In this document: piece by piece, positions 6,188 to 10,416 of the stretch | Numbering within the stretch: position 1 is the first letter of the stretch | Layout: every line of letters begins with the position of its first letter | Source: Solirubrobacteraceae bacterium | GTDB lineage: Bacteria; Actinomycetota; Thermoleophilia; Solirubrobacterales; Solirubrobacteraceae | Direction of reading: 5' to 3' | NCBI GenBank assembly: GCA_017882405.1 | Contig: JADGPO010000014.1 | Coordinates: 1 to 10,416, forward strand | Length of the DNA: 10,416 nt | The notes under the pieces: generated by a model | The model's database searches: none | The model's input: the letters and a program-made list of their open reading frames with translations, nothing else | What the model was told of the DNA's origin: nothing | Program-made: the position numbers and the translations under genes

Positions 6188-7174
6188 ATGCACGAGCTGG
6201 AGCTGATCGAGGCCCTGGAGCAGGCCCTCGGCGCGCCCGGGCCCCGCGTGGTCCGCTGGCTGGGCGACGACGCCTCGGTGGTTCGCGCCCGCGGCTACGC
6301 GGTCACCTCGGTCGACACGCTGGTGGACGGCGTGCACTTTCGCCGCGGACAGCTGTCGCCTGACGAGATCGGACACCGGGCCGTGGCCAGCGCGCTGTCT
6401 GACCTGGCGGCGATGGCGGCGCCGGCCGGCGAGACCTACCTGGCGCTCGGTCTGCCGGCGGGCATCGACCACGCGGACGCGCTGGCGCTGGTGCGAGGGG
6501 CGCAGACGATCTCGCAGCAGGCGGGAGCCACGATCGCCGGCGGCGACGTCAGCTCGTCGACGACGCTCACGGTGACCGTGACCGTGGTCGGCTGGGTCGC
6601 CGATCCCGGTGAGCTGGTCGGCCGTGACGGCGCGCGGGCGGGCGACGTGGTGGTGGTCACGGGCGAGTTGGGCGGCGCCGGAGCGGGCCTGGCGCTGCTG
6701 GAGGGCACGGCCGATGCCGGGTCGCTGTCGCCGGACACGGCCGCCGCGCTACGCCAGCGCTACGCCCGCCCGCAGCCACGCCTGGCCGCCGGTCGCGCGC
6801 TCTCGCAGCTGGGAGCCACGGCGCTGATCGACTTGTCAGATGGGCTGGCCACCGACGCGCGGCACTTAGCAATGCGCAGCGGAGCCGGGCTGGAGCTGAC
6901 CCTGGCAGACCTGCCGGTGGCCGACGGCGTGGCCGAGGTGGCACGCCAGCTGGGCCGCGACGCGGCGGAGTTCGCCGCCACGGCGGGCGAGGACTACGAG
7001 CTGTGCGCATGCCTGCCGCAGGCCGCGCTTGAGCTGGTGAAGGCGCAGTGGCCTCGGTGGGGAGGCGGCCAACTGCCGCCCCTGTCGCTGGTCGGGAGAG
7101 TGCTGGGGCAGGCCGGCGGGCTCACGTTCACCGACGCCGGCTCGCCGCTATCGGGCTACGAGCACTCGGCCTGA
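6188..7174 (+). CDS. thiL: Thiamine-monophosphate kinase
   Basis: This cytoplasmic 328-residue enzyme phosphorylates thiamine monophosphate with ATP to give the cofactor thiamine diphosphate. It belongs to the AIRS/PurM-like ATP-binding superfamily. Family motifs are all present: GDDAS with D27/D28, SVDTLVDGVHF (41-51, D43), ALSDLAAM with D72, IAGGDVSSS with D120, IDLSDGLATD (214-223) and GEDYEL (267-272). These Asp residues bind the metal ions and phosphates. The usual length is about 320-330 residues, so it is complete. The ATG at 6188 is preceded by GAGG only 2 nt away, and by infA 36 bp upstream, so the two are probably co-transcribed. Its 3' end overlaps the convergent FlgM-like gene by 19 bp. 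No other thi gene is in the window. Confidence 0.95.
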   Translation: MHELELIEALEQALGAPGPRVVRWLGDDASVVRARGYAVTSVDTLVDGVHFRRGQLSPDEIGHRAVASALSDLAAMAAPAGETYLALGLPAGIDHADALALVRGAQTISQQAGATIAGGDVSSSTTLTVTVTVVGWVADPGELVGRDGARAGDVVVVTGELGGAGAGLALLEGTADAGSLSPDTAAALRQRYARPQPRLAAGRALSQLGATALIDLSDGLATDARHLAMRSGAGLELTLADLPVADGVAEVARQLGRDAAEFAATAGEDYELCACLPQAALELVKAQWPRWGGGQLPPLSLVGRVLGQAGGLTFTDAGSPLSGYEHSA

Positions 7175-7350
7175 GCGGGTTCAGGCCGATTCGCGGTTCG
7201 GGACGGGCTCAGGCCGATTCGCGGGTCCTGGGCGGCGGGTCGCAGCCCACGCTCGGCCAGGAGACGACGCACGATTGCGTCGGCAACTGCTCGAGCGTCG
7301 ACCTGGTACTCGCCGCGGTCTATCTGCGCTTGTAGATCCATTACTTTCAT
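7156..7350 (-). CDS. Small FlgM-like (anti-sigma-28 domain) protein
   Basis: The 64-residue product begins MKVMDLQAQIDRGEYQVDAR and continues AVADAIVRRLL. The I-x-x-G-x-Y-x-V-D-x-x-A-V-A-x-x-I pattern is typical of the C-terminal sigma-binding half of FlgM, which holds the flagellar sigma factor inactive. Here it is at the N-terminus, followed by about 30 Pro/Arg-rich residues with no recognisable domain. I chose ATG 7350 because GGAAGGG lies about 12 nt upstream. The frame is open upstream to a GTG at 7413 (85 residues), but those extra residues look unlike FlgM and have no ribosome site. It overlaps the end of thiL by 19 bp. No flagellar gene or sigma factor is near, so the target, if any, is unknown. 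Assignment rests on a short motif. Confidence 0.6.
   Translation of the reverse strand: MKVMDLQAQIDRGEYQVDARAVADAIVRRLLAERGLRPAAQDPRIGLSPSRTANRPEPAQAECS
7176..7224. repeat. Imperfect 21-bp direct repeat with 28-bp period
   Basis: The segments 7176-7196 and 7204-7224 match at 20 of 21 positions and share the core CAGGCCGATTCGCGG. The pair lies just after the thiL stop and inside the C-terminal coding part of the FlgM-like gene. A 28-bp period is not a multiple of three, so the two copies are read in different frames there. Confidence 0.8.
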
Positions 7351-7425
7351 CTGCTTTGGAATCCCTTCCCCTCTCCGTGGTTGACCGAACATCTCAAGTG
7401 AGAGCTTCGGCACGGGGGTCGGAGC

Positions 7426-7454
7426 ACTGGACGCGACTGGACGCCGACTGGACG
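7426..7454. repeat. Three 8-bp direct repeats (ACTGGACG) phased at 10-11 bp
   Basis: ACTGGACG starts at 7426, 7436 and 7447, so three identical copies lie on one face of the helix. They sit in the 129-bp gap between the sortase stop and the FlgM-like start, 76-104 bp upstream of ATG 7350. The arrangement suggests a protein-binding array, possibly regulating the FlgM-like gene. No -10/-35 pair was recognised beside it. Confidence 0.7.
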
Positions 7455-7479
7455 TTTGGCGGAGGGGCGGCCACTAAGA

Positions 7480-8166
7480 CTAAGCGGAGCTCTTGGCGGG
7501 CCCCAGCGGCGTCACCGAGCGCAGACGGGCGAACACGATGATCCGCTGGGCGGCGCTGTAGAGCGGGGTGCAGGCAGACAGGACGAGCCGGTCGTAGCCG
7601 ACGTCGTCGATCACCGAGGTCTGCGTCGGCTGGACGATCCGCTGGTACTGGACGACGTAGGTGAACTTGCCGTAGGGCATCGTCACGAAGATCCGATCGC
7701 CGGCGGTGAGCTGGTTGAGAAACCGAAACGGGGCCAGGTAGGTGGTCCGGTGCCCGGCCACCGCGACCGTCTGACCCATCCCGGGAAACGCCGTGGAGGG
7801 ATAGTGGCCCGGTCCCGCCTCCAGGCTGCGCGTGTCGGTCCCCTCGATGATGTTGTAGGTGTGACCGATTCGCGGGATCTGGATCTGGCCGATCGCGTCG
7901 CCCGTCTTTACCTGGTCGCGCTCGCGGCGCGCCAGGTAGGTGATCCGGGCCGAGAGGCTCTGGATGCCCTCCAGGGCGCGCGTGTCGGTGGTCGAGAGCG
8001 GGGCTGTGCGATAGCTGAGGTGGCTCTTGTTGACCTCCGAGCGCAGCACCATGCCGATCGCCGCCGTCACCGGCTCCTGCCACACCAGGGTCGCGCCGGC
8101 GTCGGCGATCAGCAGCAGACCGGAGAGGATCAGGACCGAGGAGACGTCACGAATCAATCGCCGCAT
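7480..8166 (-). CDS. Class E-type sortase
   Basis: This 228-residue membrane-anchored cysteine transpeptidase would cleave a sorting signal on secreted proteins and attach them to the cell wall. A short basic N-terminus and one hydrophobic helix (9-28) anchor it with the catalytic domain outside. The sortase beta-barrel follows, with IGQIQIPRIG (92-101), catalytic H139 in VAGHRTTY, and C199 in LVLSACTPLYS. R208 lies 9 residues after the Cys, the spacing reported for Streptomyces SrtE1 (C320/R329). The motif before Cys is LSAC, not the textbook TLxTC, so substrate handling may differ. No protein in the window shows an LPXTG/LAXTG signal followed by a helix and basic tail. ATG 8166 has no clear Shine-Dalgarno site. 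It lies 70 bp after the M28-like gene and probably shares its transcript. Confidence 0.92.
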   Translation of the reverse strand: MRRLIRDVSSVLILSGLLLIADAGATLVWQEPVTAAIGMVLRSEVNKSHLSYRTAPLSTTDTRALEGIQSLSARITYLARRERDQVKTGDAIGQIQIPRIGHTYNIIEGTDTRSLEAGPGHYPSTAFPGMGQTVAVAGHRTTYLAPFRFLNQLTAGDRIFVTMPYGKFTYVVQYQRIVQPTQTSVIDDVGYDRLVLSACTPLYSAAQRIIVFARLRSVTPLGPAKSSA

Positions 8167-8201
8167 CGGTCCATGGTGGCACGCGACGCCGCGGGCCGCA
8201 G

Positions 8202-8242
8202 CGGCTCAGCCTGTTGACCGACGAGGCTGACCCGGCTCAGCG
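8202..8242 (-). other. Inverted and direct repeats between the M28-like and sortase genes
   Basis: TCAGCC (8206-8211) pairs with GGCTGA (8225-8230) across a 13-nt loop. CGGCTCAGC occurs at 8202-8210 and again at 8234-8242, the second copy overlapping the M28-like stop codon. No T-run follows. It could be a weak processing or attenuation hairpin, or chance in GC-rich DNA. Confidence 0.3.
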
Positions 8243-10051
8243 GCGCAACGCCGACTTGGTTCCGCCCAGCGAGCCGGGACCGGCGTAGGTGATCGGCCCG
8301 CGAACGGTGACCGGGGCCGGTTGCACCTTGGGCCGCCGGGCCGCCGCCAGCACCAGCGTCGCGGCGCTGACCAGGCAGCCCAAGACGACGCACCATTCCA
8401 GCGCGGCGATCAGGCTGACGGCGTGGCCGGCGACCAGCAGCGTGGCCGACCAGATCAGGTCAGAGACGCCGAAGTGGAGGGCACCCGCGTAGTAGACGAC
8501 GACCAGCGCGATCGGGACCAGGCCGACCACGATCATCCCCAGGCGCACCGGCAGGGGGAGCCGGAGGTCGGGGTCGACCGCCCACAGCCACAGGTGCAGC
8601 GCCGGGATCAGCAACGCCGCCGCAAACGGGTTCGCGGCCCAGATCGCGAGCGTGATCAGCCACAGCACGATCACCAGCGCCACCGCGACGCCGTCACCGG
8701 AACGCTCGAGCGTGCGCGAGCGCGAGTCGGCCCGGGTGGTCGAGACCCGCGCCGACGGGGGCGCCAGCCACGCTCGAGCGGCCAGTCCCAGCAACAGCGC
8801 CGAGCCGAGCAGGACCACCGCCGCAGTCGCCAGCACGGCGATCCCGGAGCCCTTCAGGGGGATCGCCGCTGGACCCAGCGGCCCCGGCGGGGCCGCTGAG
8901 ATGACACCCAGCAGACGCGCGGCCAGCACCACTCCCACGGCCAGTGCGAACGGGATGCCCGCGCCGATCACCAGCGCCAGCGCGCGCCCGATCAGGTGCC
9001 CCCGCCGGCGGGCGCGCGCCAGCGCGTCGACGCTGGTCAGGGCCACCGGCACCAGCAGCGTGAGCACGAACAGCGCGATCGCCCAGCCGGGGACCACCTT
9101 GCCGTCCAGGAGCAGGTAGCTCCAGGGCGCAGCCACCCCCGGTCCGCCGTCCAGGGCCGAGATCGTCGACAGCACGGCCCGTCCGAGGCCCGTGAGCTGT
9201 GGAGTACCGGCGATCGGCCCGTCAGCTTGGCCCCCGCCCGCCCCGGTCTCCCCCGAGACCGACAGCTCCACGGCGGGGATGCCCCGGGCGCCGAACGGGG
9301 CCTGCTCGGACACCGTGAACGGAAACGCCAGGTGCGAGAACTGACCGCCGATGCCGGTGGAGCCGACGCGCAGCGTGCTCTGGGCCCTGATCGCCGCCGC
9401 CAGCGTGTTGCGCAGCACCGGAGGGGCCACCAGCGCGCTGGTGCTCCAGGGGATGATCACCGGCTGGCGCGCGTGCGCGCTGGCCAGGTCGCCGAGCACG
9501 ATCACCGCGTCGATCGGCCCCGACAGCGTGGAGGCCAGCCTGATCGCCCCGGCCGTCCCGTCAGAGCCGCTCGTGGAGGCGAGCACGATCGTGCGGTTCA
9601 GGGTCTCGCCCGCCAGGTCGCGCGATAGCTCCATCAGCGTCGCGGTGCCCGACAGGCTGGCCAGCGCCGGTGAACCGCGGGCATCGCGATGGGCCACGAT
9701 CACGATGCTGCCGCTCGCCATCCCCGGGCGCGAGGCGACCACGTTCTCCAGGGTCCTGGTCCCGTCGGCCGTCCGTCCGCTGAAGGTGTCGGTGTTGACG
9801 GTGAAGCCGTTGGCGTGGAAGCTCGTCCCCACCTGTGCGGCGAGCGCCTTATCGCCGTCGGAACCGGGGGTGCGCACCGGGTCTGCAGCGGCGATCGAGG
9901 CCATCGTGGAGTACACGTTGGAGCCGTTGAAGACCTGAGGGGCCAGCGATGCCGAACGGGGGCCCTGCTGATTGGTGAGCGAGAACGCGAGCACCACGAG
10001 GGCCAACGCCGCGACGGCCAGGCCGGTGCGGTAGATGCGCACGTCAAGCAT
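8237..10051 (-). CDS. Membrane protein with degenerate M28-peptidase-like ectodomain
   Basis: This 604-residue protein has one N-terminal helix (about 8-25), an ectodomain (about 40-305) and about eight helices from 322 to 571. The ectodomain follows the M28 zinc aminopeptidase plan: NVVASRPG and GSIVIVAHRDA (103-124), an element where M28 has D-N-x-S-G, a strand ending near LASTSGSD (157-164), VIVLGDLA with D188, and SEQAPF...GIPAVEL (248-263), matching SDHxPF...GIPA. H121, D123 and D188 are kept. The bridging Asp is replaced (SLSGTA, 132-137), the catalytic Glu pair becomes S163-D164, and the last His becomes Q250. A working di-zinc site therefore looks unlikely. It may be a binding or scaffold protein. 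It precedes the sortase gene and is divergent from a response regulator. ATG 10051 has no Shine-Dalgarno site. Confidence 0.75.
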   Translation of the reverse strand: MLDVRIYRTGLAVAALALVVLAFSLTNQQGPRSASLAPQVFNGSNVYSTMASIAAADPVRTPGSDGDKALAAQVGTSFHANGFTVNTDTFSGRTADGTRTLENVVASRPGMASGSIVIVAHRDARGSPALASLSGTATLMELSRDLAGETLNRTIVLASTSGSDGTAGAIRLASTLSGPIDAVIVLGDLASAHARQPVIIPWSTSALVAPPVLRNTLAAAIRAQSTLRVGSTGIGGQFSHLAFPFTVSEQAPFGARGIPAVELSVSGETGAGGGQADGPIAGTPQLTGLGRAVLSTISALDGGPGVAAPWSYLLLDGKVVPGWAIALFVLTLLVPVALTSVDALARARRRGHLIGRALALVIGAGIPFALAVGVVLAARLLGVISAAPPGPLGPAAIPLKGSGIAVLATAAVVLLGSALLLGLAARAWLAPPSARVSTTRADSRSRTLERSGDGVAVALVIVLWLITLAIWAANPFAAALLIPALHLWLWAVDPDLRLPLPVRLGMIVVGLVPIALVVVYYAGALHFGVSDLIWSATLLVAGHAVSLIAALEWCVVLGCLVSAATLVLAAARRPKVQPAPVTVRGPITYAGPGSLGGTKSALRR

Positions 10052-10060
10052 CGTCGAAAG

Positions 10061-10066
10061 AGACTA
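10061..10066 (-). promoter_or_regulatory. Candidate -10 (TAGTCT) for the M28-like/sortase transcript
   Basis: On the minus strand TAGTCT lies 9 nt before the ATG at 10051, which would give a nearly leaderless mRNA. Its 17-bp-distant upstream position coincides with the -10 candidate of the opposite promoter (10084-10089). Confidence 0.35.
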
Positions 10067-10083
10067 TCTCGACCGGCCGCCAC

Positions 10084-10089
10084 TACCCT
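10084..10089 (+). promoter_or_regulatory. Candidate -10 (TACCCT) for the response regulator gene
   Basis: ACTACCCTTGG lies 13 nt before the GTG at 10103, so the transcript leader would be only a few nucleotides long. GGACGGG (10091-10097) overlaps the expected start point and is only a weak ribosome-site candidate. Confidence 0.35.
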
Positions 10090-10102
10090 TGGACGGGCCA
10101 CC

Positions 10103-10416
10103 GTGCCCGAGCATTCCGCGCGCATCCTGCTCGTCGATGACGAGCAGTCGATCCAGACCCTTCTTTCCTATCCGCTGCGCAAGGAGGGCTACGACGTGGT
10201 CCAGGCGACCGACGGGCGCCAGGCGCTGGACCGCTTCGACGAGCAGCCGTTCGACCTCGTGGTGCTCGATCTGATGCTGCCGCGGATCGACGGCCTGGAG
10301 GTCTGCCGGCGGCTGCGCTCCAAGAGCTCAGTGCCGATCATCATCTTGACGGCCAAGTCCGAGGAGATCGACAAGGTGGTGGGCCTTGAGCTGGGCGCCG
10401 ACGACTACATCACCAA
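10103..10416 (+). CDS. OmpR-family-like response regulator, receiver domain (3' end outside window)
   Basis: The visible 104 or so residues form a nearly complete CheY-like receiver domain. They include the acidic pocket D12-D13 (ILLVDDE), the phospho-acceptor D56 in LVVLDLMLPRIDG, switch residue T83 (IILTAK), and the LGADDYIT segment leading to the conserved Lys where the window stops. The sequence style (RxLRxKSSVPIIILTAK...DKVVGLELGADDYI) is that of OmpR/PhoB-type regulators, so a winged-helix DNA-binding domain is expected beyond the edge but is not seen. The start GTG 10103 is inferred from domain position; no clear Shine-Dalgarno site exists. A partner histidine kinase is not in the window. 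Because it shares a 51-bp spacer with the M28-like/sortase genes, it may regulate them or itself. Confidence 0.92.
   Translation, partial: MPEHSARILLVDDEQSIQTLLSYPLRKEGYDVVQATDGRQALDRFDEQPFDLVVLDLMLPRIDGLEVCRRLRSKSSVPIIILTAKSEEIDKVVGLELGADDYIT

Noticed and set aside
4640..6472. 610-codon open frame on the minus strand
   Set aside because: It is antisense to the PBP, infA and thiL genes, all well supported; composition is typical of a high-GC antisense shadow.
7182..7224. GCCGAT cores as possible sigma-28 (FliA) promoter -10 elements near the FlgM-like gene
   Set aside because: The sequence is GCCGATTC, not GCCGATAA, no TAAA-like -35 lies 15 bp upstream, and both copies are inside coding sequence.
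7411..7413. GTG as the start of the FlgM-like gene (85 residues)
   Set aside because: There is no ribosome site before it, and the extra 21 residues do not resemble FlgM. ATG 7350 has GGAAGGG upstream.
8321..8899. 192-codon plus-strand frame
   Set aside because: It is antisense to the M28-like membrane protein; the Gln/Arg/Asp-rich product is the complement of hydrophobic codons.
1..10416. CRISPR arrays, insertion sequences, integrases, toxin-antitoxin or defence genes, tRNA/rRNA
   Set aside because: I found no regularly spaced long repeats, transposase or recombinase motifs, or RNA gene structure. The region reads as ordinary chromosomal backbone.

Overview
The window is high-GC bacterial chromosome, packed with genes on both strands. 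It reads like an actinobacterial core region. The best guess is class Thermoleophilia (Solirubrobacterales-like), for these reasons: a class E sortase, an actinobacterial-type class A PBP with a Gly-rich tail, an L,D-transpeptidase with a beta-rich N-terminal region, a HAD hydrolase of the 'D-G-M-G-T' type, strong GC3 bias, and several starts without a Shine-Dalgarno sequence but with a TANNNT-like hexamer 8-13 nt upstream. The lineage is inferred from protein style, not from a search.

Layout. 1-123 is the 3' end of an unidentified plus-strand gene. 152-3461 is a four-gene minus-strand series (read 3461 to 152): HAD hydrolase, CPBP membrane protease, secreted L,D-transpeptidase, orotate phosphoribosyltransferase (pyrE). 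A 116-bp divergent spacer follows. 3578-7174 is a plus-strand series: class A penicillin-binding protein, translation initiation factor IF-1, thiamine-monophosphate kinase (thiL). 7156-10051 is a second minus-strand series (read 10051 to 7156): a large membrane protein with a degenerate M28-peptidase-like ectodomain, a class E sortase, and a small FlgM-like protein. A 51-bp divergent spacer then leads into an OmpR-type response regulator cut by the window end.

How the genes fit together. Much of the window concerns the cell envelope: PBP1A-type glycan polymerisation and 4-3 crosslinking, L,D-transpeptidase 3-3 crosslinking, sortase-mediated anchoring, and two membrane proteins related to peptidases. 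Housekeeping genes (pyrE, infA, thiL) are interspersed. I see no insertion sequence, prophage, CRISPR array, tRNA/rRNA or recognisable defence system. No stretch over 300 bp lacks a gene.

Most worth a second look: the M28-like protein that appears to have lost most metal ligands and sits beside sortase E and a response regulator; the FlgM-like protein with no flagellar genes nearby; the helically phased triple repeat upstream of it; the divergent IF-1 paired with thiL; and the symmetric divergent promoter at 10061-10089. No complete new system is evident. The most plausible candidate for one is the M28-like/sortase/FlgM-like/response-regulator neighbourhood.
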